Source of the DNA: Sporichthya polymorpha DSM 43042
GTDB taxonomy: Bacteria; Actinomycetota; Actinomycetes; Sporichthyales; Sporichthyaceae
Length of the DNA: 64,000 nucleotides
Reading direction: 5' to 3'
Assembly (NCBI RefSeq): GCF_000384115.1
Contig: NZ_KB913029.1
Coordinates: 62,001-126,000 of the forward strand
A model generated the notes under the pieces. The model searched no databases and was not told where the DNA came from. It saw only the letters and a program-made list of their open reading frames with translations. The translations under genes were made by a program, and so were the position numbers. Every line of letters starts with the position of its first letter. Position 1 is the stretch's first letter. Shown piece after piece: positions 23,954-32,341 of this stretch.

Positions 23954-24171
23954 TTCCAGCGCTCGCCGATCCTGGCATCGAGCTCTTCGCGGGTCAGGCC
24001 ATTCGAAGGGTCCGCTGCCAGCTCTGCGGCACGGGACCGGATGGCCGCCTTCTGCTCCTCGCTCACCGAGATCGGTGACGCTTCGACGGTGCTCTCGATG
24101 TACTCGACGAGCTCCAGCCGCTCATCGACGCTCATGGCATCGATCGCTGACCGCAGGGCGGGGTTCACCAT
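23950..24171 (-). CDS. Addiction-module antitoxin (PF09720/TIGR02574-like)
   Basis: A 73-residue antitoxin: MVNPALRSAIDAMSVDERLE, then LVEYIESTVEASPISVSEEQ, and the typical end GLTREELDARIGERWK. The length and final W are normal for this family, which neutralises ParE/RelE-like ribonuclease or gyrase toxins. It is first in a two-gene TA operon whose toxin is broken, so it may be a relic or may still bind related toxins. It lies between repeat copies 3 and 4. Confidence 0.82.
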   Translation of the reverse strand: MVNPALRSAIDAMSVDERLELVEYIESTVEASPISVSEEQKAAIRSRAAELAADPSNGLTREELDARIGERWK

Positions 24172-24307
24172 GGGCCCAGGCTACTCCGAGCTCACGACCT
24201 CAGCGGCCGATCCAGTGCTTCGCGCCCACTGTTCGGCAGTCTTGACGCTAGCGACGAAGGCGTCGGTGTCCACCGACCAGACCGTAGGGCAGCCGATTCC
24301 AGTCGTA

Positions 24308-24351
24308 ACGTCAGCGAGATCGGTCGCTATAGCGACCAGTTTCGCTGACGT
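24308..24351. repeat. Palindromic hairpin repeat, copy 4 (after ychF)
   Basis: 21-bp arms starting ACGTCAGCGA with the core GGTCGCT-AT-AGCGACC. Two positions are G:T pairs in RNA and one is mismatched. It lies 26 bp past the ychF stop and upstream of the antitoxin gene, so it serves as a likely ychF terminator. The core matches copies 1 and 2, while the outer arm has diverged. Confidence 0.8.
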
Positions 24352-24377
24352 AAGGGGGCCCCGACGTTAGACCGGGA

Positions 24378-25463
24378 CTAAACGTTGAACCTGAACTCGA
24401 CGACGTCGCCGTCGCGCATGACGTAGTCCTTGCCCTCGATGCGGACCTGGCCGCGGGCTTTGGCCTCGGCCATGGAGCCGGCGGCGACGAGGTCGTCGAA
24501 GGCGACGACCTCGGCCTTGATGAAGCCGCGCTGGAAGTCGGAGTGGATGACGCCGGCGGCCTCGGGGGCGGTGTCGCCCTGGTGGATGGTCCAGGCCCGG
24601 GCTTCTTTCGGACCCGCCGTCAGATAGGTCTGCAGGCCGAGGGTCGCGAAGCCGACGCGGGCGAGCAGGTTCAGGCCCGACTCCTCCTGACCCGTGGACT
24701 GGAGCAGCTCGAGGGCCTCGTCCTCGTCGAGCTCGATGAGCTCGGACTCGATCTTCGCGTCGAGGAAGATCGCCTCGCTCGGGGCGACCAGGTCACGCAG
24801 CTCGGACTTGAGGGCCTCGTCGCCGAGCTCGCCGGAGTCCATGTTGAAGACGTAGAGGAACGGCTTCGCCGTCAGGAGGTGAAGCTCGCGCAGGGGCGCG
24901 GGGTCGAGGCCCGCGGAGTAGATGGTGCGCCCGGAGTTCAGGACCTCCTGCGCGGCCAGGACGGCGTCGAGGGTCGCGGCGTTCGCCTTCGCCAGGTCCT
25001 TCGAGAGCCGCGTCTCCTTCTGCAGGCGCGGCAGGACCTTCTCGATCGTCTGGAGGTCGGCGAGGATCAGCTCGGTGTTGATCGTCTCCATGTCGGCCTT
25101 CGGCGACACGACGCCGTCGACGTGGACGACGTCGGGGTCGTTGAAGACCCGGATCACCTGGCAGATCGCGTCGGACTCACGGATGTTCGCGAGGAACTTG
25201 TTGCCGAGGCCCTGGCCCTCGGAGGCACCCTTCACGATGCCGGCGATGTCGACGAAGCTCACGGTGGCGGGAATGATCTTGGCCGAACCGAAGATCTCCG
25301 CCAGCTTGGCCAGCCGGTCGTCCGGGACGCCCACGACGCCGACGTTCGGCTCGATCGTCGCGAACGGGTAGTTCGCCGCGAGCACGTCGTTCTTGGTCAG
25401 GGCGTTGAAGAGGGTGGACTTGCCGACGTTGGGCAGGCCGACGATCCCGATGGTGAGACTCAC
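24378..25463 (-). CDS. ychF: Redox-regulated ATPase YchF (OLA1 family)
   Basis: A 361-residue Obg-family P-loop protein. It begins VSLTIGIVGLPNVGKSTLFN, with the DxxG motif in FVDIAGIVKGASEGQGLGNK. The nucleotide-specificity motif NMDS replaces NKxD, explaining ATP preference. The C-terminal TGS domain ends GDVVEFRFNV. It binds ribosomes and affects stress responses. The start is GTG 25463, 11 bp after the upstream gene stop, as expected for an operon with the SGNH hydrolase. A degraded copy of its last codons lies at 23623. Confidence 0.95.
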   Translation of the reverse strand: MSLTIGIVGLPNVGKSTLFNALTKNDVLAANYPFATIEPNVGVVGVPDDRLAKLAEIFGSAKIIPATVSFVDIAGIVKGASEGQGLGNKFLANIRESDAICQVIRVFNDPDVVHVDGVVSPKADMETINTELILADLQTIEKVLPRLQKETRLSKDLAKANAATLDAVLAAQEVLNSGRTIYSAGLDPAPLRELHLLTAKPFLYVFNMDSGELGDEALKSELRDLVAPSEAIFLDAKIESELIELDEDEALELLQSTGQEESGLNLLARVGFATLGLQTYLTAGPKEARAWTIHQGDTAPEAAGVIHSDFQRGFIKAEVVAFDDLVAAGSMAEAKARGQVRIEGKDYVMRDGDVVEFRFNV

Positions 25464-25474
25464 GTGGCGGGAGT

Positions 25475-26350
25475 CTACGCACCGCCGGTCCGGACCGGTT
25501 CGGCCGCGAAGAACCCCGCCTTCCAGCTCACCTCCGCCAGCAGGCGCTGGCCGGAGGTGCTCGGGTGGAAGAAGTCCCACTTGCTGACCTGGCCGAGTTG
25601 AAACCGGGCCCGGAACACGGCCCCGCCGTCGTAGCGGCACTGCGGCCCGTACGCGGCGCACTCGGCCTCGAGCACCGCGTTGAACTGCTTCACCCGCGTC
25701 CGGACGCGCTCGCGGCGCTCGACGTCCTCCCGGCGCTCGGATGTGGGATGCGCGAGCATCGACGGGCAGACGTCGAGCCGGCTCCACACCTGACGGACCT
25801 GCCAGCGGCCCTTGCCGATCTCCCACAGCCGGCCGACGTCCGGGATGCTCGCCACCAGTACCCGCGCCTGCGGAGCCCCCGAGCGCAGGACCTCCAGGCC
25901 CGCGCGGATCGAGGCGCGGTACTCCTCCACCGGCGTCATCCGGTCCTCGGAGGCGACGCAGACGTCGTTCGCGCCGATCTCGACCGTCACGTACCGCGCC
26001 CCGGCCTCGACGGCCTGCGCCGCCTGGTCGGCCAGCGCGGCCGCACGGGCCCCGCTGCGGGCCAGGTTGACCGCCCGGATCCGCACGCCGGTCGCGTCCT
26101 GCAGCCGCTGGGCGTGGCTGCGGACGGACGAGTCGCCGCCGGTGCTCCACGACCGCTTCGGGCAGTCGCGGTAGAACCCGCACGCGTTGAAGCCGCGGGT
26201 GATCGAGTCCCCGAGCGCGGCGGCGGTGACGCGCTGCGGCGCGGGCATCTCCGGCACCGCGGCCGCCACCGCGGGCGGGGCCAGGACGGCGAGCAACGCC
26301 GTCACCGTGGCGACCACCAACGAACGCGGTTTCGCCGAACGTGCTGTCAT
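25475..26350 (-). CDS. Secreted SGNH/GDSL-family hydrolase
   Basis: A 291-residue exported esterase/lipase-like protein. It has a signal peptide (MTARSAKPRSLVVATVTALLA, cleavage near VAAA) and block I AALGDSITRGFNACGF with the catalytic Ser. The GxND block III is VEIGANDVCVASEDRM, and the catalytic Asp/His pair is in WDFFHPSTSGQRLLAE. About six cysteines may form disulfides. It resembles the actinobacterial SGNH lipases. It is upstream of ychF on the same strand and divergent from rmuC. Confidence 0.88.
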   Translation of the reverse strand: MTARSAKPRSLVVATVTALLAVLAPPAVAAAVPEMPAPQRVTAAALGDSITRGFNACGFYRDCPKRSWSTGGDSSVRSHAQRLQDATGVRIRAVNLARSGARAAALADQAAQAVEAGARYVTVEIGANDVCVASEDRMTPVEEYRASIRAGLEVLRSGAPQARVLVASIPDVGRLWEIGKGRWQVRQVWSRLDVCPSMLAHPTSERREDVERRERVRTRVKQFNAVLEAECAAYGPQCRYDGGAVFRARFQLGQVSKWDFFHPSTSGQRLLAEVSWKAGFFAAEPVRTGGA

Positions 26351-26471
26351 CGCCCGAGTCCCCCAACCCGCGGCCTCCCCCGGGCCTGCGGGAACCCTAG
26401 TCCGGGCGAATCGGGACGCACCAGACGTGATCGAGACCGAACTGTCGGTGGTCCCCGGCATCGTGTGACGC

Positions 26472-27521
26472 ATGATCGAACTGGGATCGGTGTTCCTCCT
26501 GGGACTCGTGCTGGGCGCCGTCCTGGGCGTCACCGTGGCCGTCCGGCTCGCCGACCGAGCCGGCCGAGCGGACCCCGGCGGCCGCCCCGTGCCGCCGGGG
26601 GAGCTCGACGACACCCTCGGCCGGCTGGAGGTCCGCCTCCGGGAGCTCGAACTCGCCCGCGCCGGCGCGTACGGGGCGCTCACCCAGCAGGTGAGCATGA
26701 CGCGGGAGGCGACCGAGGCCCTCGCGATGCGGACGGGAGAACTGCTCACCGCCCTGCGTGCCCCGCAGACCCGCGGCCGGTGGGGCGAGCTGCAGCTGCG
26801 CCGGGTTGTGGAGCTGGCCGGCATGGCCCCGCACTGCGACTTCACCGAGCAGGTCAGCACCGCCACCGCCGGCGGCACGCTCCGGCCGGACCTGGTGGTC
26901 CGGCTCACCGGCGGGCGCACGATCGTCGTCGACGCCAAGGTCTCCCTCGCCGCCTACCTGGAGGCGGCCGCGGCGCCGGACGAAACCCGCCGCGAGGAGC
27001 GCCTGCGCGCTCACGCCCGGGCGCTGCGTACCCACGTCGACCAGCTCGCGGGTAAGGAGTACTGGCGCAGCGTGGCCGGCAGCCCCGAGTTCGTGGTGCT
27101 GTTCCTGCCCGGCGAGGCGTTCCTGTCCCCCGCGCTCGAACGCGACCCCGCGTTGCTGGAGCACGCGCTCGGCGCCCGCGTGATCATCGCCACGCCGACG
27201 ACGCTGGTCGCGATGCTGCGCACCGTCGCGTGGAGCTGGCAGCAGGACAGCCTGACCACCCACGCCCGCGAGGTGTTCGACCTCGGCCGGGAGCTCCACG
27301 CCCGCCTGGCGACGATGGGCGAGCACGTCGACCGCCTGGGCCGCTCGCTCAACCGCGCGGTCGCGGACTACAACGCCGCCGCCGGATCCCTGGAGAGCCG
27401 GGTGCTCGTCACCGCCCGCCGCCTGCAGGAACTGCGGGTCGTGGGTGACGACCTCCCCGCGCCGCGCGGGGTCGACGCGTGCGCCCGGCCGCTCACCGCA
27501 CCGGAGTTGCTGCGGCCGTGA
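26472..27521 (+). CDS. rmuC: DNA recombination protein RmuC homolog
   Basis: A 349-residue protein. An N-terminal membrane anchor (MIELGSVFLLGLVLGAVLGV) is followed by a helical region and the RmuC nuclease-like domain at about 95-310: RGRWGELQLRRVVELAGMAP, then the active-site stretch VDAKVSLAAYLEAA, and LFLPGEAFLSPALERDP. RmuC limits DNA inversions and belongs to the PD-(D/E)XK fold. It lies upstream of ispH in the same direction with a 26-bp gap. Confidence 0.9.
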   Translation: MIELGSVFLLGLVLGAVLGVTVAVRLADRAGRADPGGRPVPPGELDDTLGRLEVRLRELELARAGAYGALTQQVSMTREATEALAMRTGELLTALRAPQTRGRWGELQLRRVVELAGMAPHCDFTEQVSTATAGGTLRPDLVVRLTGGRTIVVDAKVSLAAYLEAAAAPDETRREERLRAHARALRTHVDQLAGKEYWRSVAGSPEFVVLFLPGEAFLSPALERDPALLEHALGARVIIATPTTLVAMLRTVAWSWQQDSLTTHAREVFDLGRELHARLATMGEHVDRLGRSLNRAVADYNAAAGSLESRVLVTARRLQELRVVGDDLPAPRGVDACARPLTAPELLRP

Positions 27522-27547
27522 TCTCGCTCGCGACCTAGAGTGGAGGG

Positions 27548-28528
27548 GTGACCGCTCCCGCCGCCCCCGCCCGCCGCCGCGTCCTCCTGGCCGCCCCGCG
27601 GGGCTACTGCGCGGGCGTCGACCGCGCCGTGCAGACCGTCGAGAAGGCCCTGGAACTCCACGGCGCTCCGGTCTACGTGCGCAAGGAGATCGTCCACAAC
27701 CAGCACGTGGTCGCGACGCTGCGCGAGCGCGGCGCGATCTTCGTCGACGAGACCGACGAGGTGCCCGAGGGTTCGCTCGTCGTCTTCTCGGCCCACGGCG
27801 TCGCACCGGTGGTGCACGCCGAGGCCGCGGAGCGGTCCCTACGGACGATCGACGCGACCTGCCCGTTGGTCACCAAGGTCCACAACGAGGCCCGCCGGTT
27901 CGCGGCGCAGGACTACGACATCCTCCTGATCGGCCACGAGGGCCATGAGGAGGTCATCGGCACCTCCGGCGAGGCCCCCGAGCACATCCACCTCGTCGAC
28001 GGCCCCGACGACGTTCAGAACGTCCGGGTCCGCAACCCCGAGCACGTCGTCTGGCTCTCGCAGACGACCCTCTCGGTCGACGAGACCGTCGCGACCGTCG
28101 GCAAGCTGCGCGAGCGCTTCCCCGCGCTCGTCGACCCGCCGAGCGACGACATCTGCTACGCCACCCAGAACCGTCAGGTCGCGGTGAAGCAGATGGCCGG
28201 CCAGTGCGACCTGTTCCTCGTCGTCGGTTCGCGCAACTCCTCGAACTCGGTGCGCCTGGTCGAGGTCGCCCGCGAGTACGGGGCGAAGGACGCGCACCTG
28301 GTCGACCACGCCGGCGAGGTCGACGAGACGTGGTTGGACGGCGTCAGCACCATCGGCGTCAGCAGCGGCGCCTCGGTGCCCGAGGTCCTCGTCCGCGGTC
28401 TGCTGGAGTACCTCGCCGAGCGCGGCTTCGGCGACGTCGAGGAAGTGCGGTCCGCCGAGGAGACGCTGCTCTTCAGCCTCCCGAAGGAACTGCGGGGGAT
28501 GAAGGAGCAGCGCCACCCCGGCGCCTGA
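27548..28528 (+). CDS. ispH: 4-hydroxy-3-methylbut-2-enyl diphosphate reductase
   Basis: A 326-residue [4Fe-4S] enzyme, the last step of the MEP isoprenoid pathway. The three cluster cysteines are in [25 protein letters not shown] and [17 protein letters not shown]. The proton-relay Glu is in [14 protein letters not shown]. It starts GTG 27548, almost directly after GGAGG, so the initiation context is unusual. It supplies IPP/DMAPP to the prenyltransferase uppS, encoded at 53848-54627 in this window. Confidence 0.95.
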   Translation: MTAPAAPARRRVLLAAPRGYCAGVDRAVQTVEKALELHGAPVYVRKEIVHNQHVVATLRERGAIFVDETDEVPEGSLVVFSAHGVAPVVHAEAAERSLRTIDATCPLVTKVHNEARRFAAQDYDILLIGHEGHEEVIGTSGEAPEHIHLVDGPDDVQNVRVRNPEHVVWLSQTTLSVDETVATVGKLRERFPALVDPPSDDICYATQNRQVAVKQMAGQCDLFLVVGSRNSSNSVRLVEVAREYGAKDAHLVDHAGEVDETWLDGVSTIGVSSGASVPEVLVRGLLEYLAERGFGDVEEVRSAEETLLFSLPKELRGMKEQRHPGA

Positions 28529-28547
28529 CTGCTCCTCAGGTACTAGC

Positions 28548-29189
28548 TCACCGCTCCGGCGAGATCGGCAGACCGCCGACACCCGGGATCGTCGACTCCG
28601 GCGGGCCCGGGGGCGGGGCCGGGATCGACTTCTTCGCCGACTCCGCGTGAGCGTCGTGGTTCACCGGCGGCGCGGTGGGCTTCTTGGTCTTGTCGCCCTT
28701 CTTGCCGCCCGCCTTCTTGTCGCCCGCCTTCTTGTCCGCCGACTTCCCGGTGGACTTGCCCGGCGCCTTCCCGCCCTTGGCCCCCTTCGCAGGCTTGGCG
28801 GCCTTGGCCTCGACGACGTGCATCGTCATGAACATGTCCGGGTGGAACCGGCACGTCAGCGTGTAGTCGGCGGGCTGGGTGAAGGTCCACTCGAAGTGGG
28901 CCCCCGGCGGGATGTCCGGGGAGTTGATCTCCGCCCCGCCCTGCTGCACGACGCTGTGGATCGTCTGGTCCAGCTCGTTGTTGGTCCAGTGGACGGTGTC
29001 GCCCACCGCGACGGTCATCTCGAACGGGTTGAACTGGAGGTTCTTCTGGCTCACCTCGTGCGAGCCCGCCGACGCCCGTCCCTCCTGCGCCCCGGCGCCG
29101 GAGGGGCCGACCGCGACCAGCCCCAGGACCAGCGCCGACACGGCGACTCCCCGCGTCCAGGGAAGCTGCGTGTACCTGCGAGTGCGCAT
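28548..29189 (-). CDS. Exported amicyanin/plastocyanin-like cupredoxin with Lys-rich tail
   Basis: A 213-residue secreted blue-copper-like protein. The signal peptide (MRTRRYTQLPWTRGVAVSAL) precedes a cupredoxin domain at about 45-130. Copper ligands are the His in DQTIHSVVQQG and the amicyanin-type C-x2-H-P-x-M in LTCRFHPDMFMTMHVVE. After it comes a Lys/Gly/Ala-rich low-complexity stretch of about 50 residues, then a Pro-rich end, perhaps for wall or polyanion binding. The ATG at 29189 has GAGGAG 8 nt before it; an ATG at 29243 coupled to the upstream stop is possible. It is last in the copper operon and may shuttle electrons. Confidence 0.85.
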   Translation of the reverse strand: MRTRRYTQLPWTRGVAVSALVLGLVAVGPSGAGAQEGRASAGSHEVSQKNLQFNPFEMTVAVGDTVHWTNNELDQTIHSVVQQGGAEINSPDIPPGAHFEWTFTQPADYTLTCRFHPDMFMTMHVVEAKAAKPAKGAKGGKAPGKSTGKSADKKAGDKKAGGKKGDKTKKPTAPPVNHDAHAESAKKSIPAPPPGPPESTIPGVGGLPISPER

Positions 29190-29239
29190 CGGAATTCTCC
29201 TCATCGTTTCTGATGGTGCGTCAGTCATGGTCGTCCTGC

Positions 29240-31129
29240 TCATGCGCCCATCACCTGGGCCTCGAACGGCACGATCACCAGCGCCTCCGTGCCGTTCACG
29301 TCCCGGACCGTGATCCCCAGCTCCCACTGACCCGCGCGCGGGACGGTGAAGGCGCTGAAGAAGTGGCCCTGGCCACTGCTGCTCAGGGGGCTCTGGCTGG
29401 ACCGTTCCTGCGTCCCGCCGACGGTGCGCAGGTCCACGAGGACCGATCCGACGGGTAGGGGACGTCCCTGGTCGTCGGTGACCGAGACGTGCAACTCATT
29501 CGGCAGCCCGCCGAAGGCCGGGCTGATGACGGCCTGGACGAACCCACGGCCCTTGGCGGGACCCTCCGGGACCGCCAACGCCTCCCGGAACGCCACCGGC
29601 TCGGCGCCCGGGGCCGGCTTCGCCAGCCGGAACCCGATCGTCAAGTCGGCCGGCGAGGCGGCGAGCAGCGCGCGGTTCGTGCTCGCCGAGGAGTGCGCGG
29701 CCAGCGCGGCCTCGTGCGCCGCCTCGGCCGGCTGGGTCGCGACCAGCGTCGCCGTCACCGCGAGGACGACGGCACCGAGGCTGGTCTCCAGCGCGACCAC
29801 GCGGCCGAGCCGGGCCGAGCCCGCCTCCACGGCCGCGGAACGCGCCGTGGTGACGCCCGCTCGCCGGGACCCCCGCCCCTCGGGGACCGCGTGCGCGGCC
29901 ACCAGGCGCGGAGTCGCCCACCACCGGGCGAACCCGCCGAGGGCGACGATGCCGAGGACGAGGCCGACCTTGACCAGGAGCCAGTCGCCGTAGGTCGTGG
30001 ACGTCAGCGCATCCGCCGACCCGACCTGGCGCCAGGCCTGGAGAACTCCGGTGGCCACGAGCGCGATCACGCAGATCGTCGCCGTCCGTGAGAACATCGG
30101 CACAGCCTTCGTGAGCGCCGCGGAGTCCTTCACCTTCAGCAGCAGGACGAGCAGTGCCGGCATGCCGCCGAGCCAGGCGCTCATCGCCATCATGTGCACG
30201 AGGTCGACGGGCAGCGTGACGAACCGGCTGCCCTCGGCGCTGTGGGTGGCGAGGCTCCACGTCAGCGCGAGCGCCCCTCCCCCGATCAGCGTCGCGGCCA
30301 CCGGGCCCGCACCGCCGGCGCGGCCCGACTCCCGCGCCCGGCGCAGCCACAGCGCGAGCGCGACGACCACCACCGCGACCAGCGCGAGGCGGACGAGGAG
30401 CAAGGTGCCGATGCGCGTCGAGATGCCGTAGTCAAGGCTGCTCGCGACGCCGGAGAGCCCGGTCCCCTGCACGTAGGGGCCGTACAGGAGCAGGCTCGCC
30501 GCCGAGGCGCCGGCGAGCGCCCCGAGGCCGTACCAGATCATCCGCCGCGCCGCCGGCACGCCGAGGCCTCCGGGCCAGGCGAGGACGACGAGCAGCAGCG
30601 TCCCGACCGCGAGCGCGAGGCCGACGAAGGCGACCCAGCGCGCGATGCCCAGGTACAGCCCGAGCGCGCCGCCGTCGGAGACCAGCGCGTCCGGGGTCGC
30701 CGACGCGGTCGCGACGCCGACGCTGAACCGGAACGAGCCCTGCAGCGGGTGGCCGTCCGCGGACACCACCCGATACAGCACGGTGCGGGTTCCCTGCGCG
30801 AGCTCGGCCGGGAGCGTCACCTCCAGGGTGTTCGGGTTGGCCGCCACGTGCACCGGGTCGCCCACGGCCAGCGGGGCACCGCTGGGCTCGAGTACCTGCA
30901 CGAGGGCGGTCTTGAGGTCGATCGCGTCGCTGAACGTCAGCGACACGGTCTTCGGTGCCGCGGCCAGAACCTGGTCCGGCCGCGGAGTGGTGCCGATCAG
31001 GCTCGCGTGCGCCGCGGCGGGCGCCGCCAGGCCGAGCAGCGCGAGACCGCTCAGCAGGGCGACGGCGACCGCCGCGGCGAGACATCGCCAGGGGGCGAGG
31101 GCGGATGTTCTCCGGGAGGCACGAACCAT
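29240..31129 (-). CDS. CopC-CopD fusion, copper uptake protein with C-terminal Ig-like domain
   Basis: A 629-residue membrane protein. After a signal peptide comes a CopC domain (about 37-140) starting HASLIGTTPRPDQ, with VVSADGHPLQGSFRFSV as the second copper-His block. About eight to nine transmembrane segments of the CopD domain follow (about 165-490), with conserved membrane His in THSAEGSRF and DLVHMMAMSAWLGG. The final 130 residues form a predicted extracytoplasmic beta domain similar to YtkA/FixH-type folds. CopCD proteins import copper. Its ATG overlaps the multicopper oxidase stop by one base, linking copper uptake to the copper enzymes. Confidence 0.88.
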   Translation of the reverse strand: MVRASRRTSALAPWRCLAAAVAVALLSGLALLGLAAPAAAHASLIGTTPRPDQVLAAAPKTVSLTFSDAIDLKTALVQVLEPSGAPLAVGDPVHVAANPNTLEVTLPAELAQGTRTVLYRVVSADGHPLQGSFRFSVGVATASATPDALVSDGGALGLYLGIARWVAFVGLALAVGTLLLVVLAWPGGLGVPAARRMIWYGLGALAGASAASLLLYGPYVQGTGLSGVASSLDYGISTRIGTLLLVRLALVAVVVVALALWLRRARESGRAGGAGPVAATLIGGGALALTWSLATHSAEGSRFVTLPVDLVHMMAMSAWLGGMPALLVLLLKVKDSAALTKAVPMFSRTATICVIALVATGVLQAWRQVGSADALTSTTYGDWLLVKVGLVLGIVALGGFARWWATPRLVAAHAVPEGRGSRRAGVTTARSAAVEAGSARLGRVVALETSLGAVVLAVTATLVATQPAEAAHEAALAAHSSASTNRALLAASPADLTIGFRLAKPAPGAEPVAFREALAVPEGPAKGRGFVQAVISPAFGGLPNELHVSVTDDQGRPLPVGSVLVDLRTVGGTQERSSQSPLSSSGQGHFFSAFTVPRAGQWELGITVRDVNGTEALVIVPFEAQVMGA

Positions 31130-32247
31130 CAGTGACCCGGTTCGAAGTCGATCCGTCCGACGGGCTTCGCTGCCGCGGTGTCCCCGACGCCCGGGACGTG
31201 AGGAACCGTCACGGGGTTCGCCTCGGCGACGTCGAACAGCGTCGCCATACCGGTCATGCCGGCGGCCGTCTCGGAGTGGCTGAAGATGTGGCAGTGCATC
31301 ATCCACGCGCCGGTGCGCGTCGGGACCCACAGCAGGTCGTAGGTCTGCCCCACGCCGAGCACGACGGTGTCGGCCTTGTAGGGCAACGGCAGCTTGTTGC
31401 CGTCCTGCGCCACGACCTCGAAGAACCCGAGGTGCAGGTGGATCGAGTGGAGAAACTCCGGCCCGGCGCCGATGATCCGGATGCGGACGCGCTCACCCAC
31501 ACGGGCCGCGAGCCGCTTGGTCTCCGGGAACGCCTTGCCGTTGATGACGAAGCCGAGCGCCCCGTCGGAGAAGATCATCGTGTAGTCGCGGTCCGAGGCG
31601 ATGTCGCCGACCGGCGGGACGACGTAGAGACCGCCGAAGACGCCGCGGCCCTCCTGATCGCCGTGCATGTGCGAGTGGTACCAGTGCGTCCCGGCGCTGA
31701 TCGCCGTCCACTCGTAGACGTGCTCCTTGCCGGGATGGATGACTCCCTGCGTGATGCCCGGCACGCCGTCCTGCTCGTTGGGCAGGTCCATGCCGTGCCA
31801 GTGGATCGAGGAGCCCTCCTTCATCTTGTTGATGACGACGATCTTGAGCTTGTCCCCCTGGTTGACGCGGATCGTCGGCGCGGGGATCGAGCCGTTCACC
31901 GCCAGGCCGTCCTTGACGAGACCTTCGGCGGTGCGCTGCTTCTTGGGGGCGAGAGTGAGGCGGAAGACCTTCTGGTCCCCGACGAGCTCCCACGGCGCGA
32001 GCGTCGTCCCGTCACCGAGGTCGACCGCCTCCTGCGAGGTCTGCGGCGCCGCCGGGGCGGCGGGAGCCGCGTCGGGTGCGGACACCGCCGACTGCGCGAC
32101 GGTGGCCCGGCCGTGGTCGGACTCGGGGACGAAGCGCGCCAGGGCCGGCAACGTGCCCAGAGCGACCAGCACGAGCGCGGTGCTCAGTGCGGTCGACGAG
32201 CGCCGGCGGGGGCGGGTGTGGCGGCCTCGAGCGTGGTGGTTCGACAT
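31129..32247 (-). CDS. Two-domain multicopper oxidase, exported
   Basis: A 372-residue protein. An N-terminal signal/anchor (RRRSSTALSTALVLVALGTL) and an Ala/Pro linker precede two cupredoxin domains at about 90-220 and 230-345. Copper motifs are HWHGMDLP, THWYHSHMHGD, HSIHLHLGF and MMHCHIFSHSETAAGM, giving the His sets for the trinuclear centre and the type-1 Cys-His-Met site. The size fits the small two-domain laccases or nitrite-reductase-like oxidases. Substrate is unknown. The gene follows the propeller gene by 94 bp that contain a strong hairpin. Confidence 0.88.
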   Translation of the reverse strand: MSNHHARGRHTRPRRRSSTALSTALVLVALGTLPALARFVPESDHGRATVAQSAVSAPDAAPAAPAAPQTSQEAVDLGDGTTLAPWELVGDQKVFRLTLAPKKQRTAEGLVKDGLAVNGSIPAPTIRVNQGDKLKIVVINKMKEGSSIHWHGMDLPNEQDGVPGITQGVIHPGKEHVYEWTAISAGTHWYHSHMHGDQEGRGVFGGLYVVPPVGDIASDRDYTMIFSDGALGFVINGKAFPETKRLAARVGERVRIRIIGAGPEFLHSIHLHLGFFEVVAQDGNKLPLPYKADTVVLGVGQTYDLLWVPTRTGAWMMHCHIFSHSETAAGMTGMATLFDVAEANPVTVPHVPGVGDTAAAKPVGRIDFEPGH

Positions 32248-32279
32248 GCAATCCCTTTCCGGGGGGAGAAAGGCCGGAG

Positions 32280-32306
32280 CCGGGGGGCGCGTAACGCGCC
32301 CCCCGG
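32280..32306 (-). terminator. GC-rich hairpin inside the copper operon
   Basis: CCGGGGGGCGCG-TAA-CGCGCCCCCCGG is a perfect 12-bp stem with a 3-nt loop. It lies between the propeller gene (ends 32342) and the oxidase start (32247). It probably attenuates transcription or stabilises the upstream mRNA, so the first gene is made in excess. Confidence 0.7.
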
Positions 32307-32341
32307 TCCGGGTGGTCAGTGCGTTATGACCTGACGGCCTG

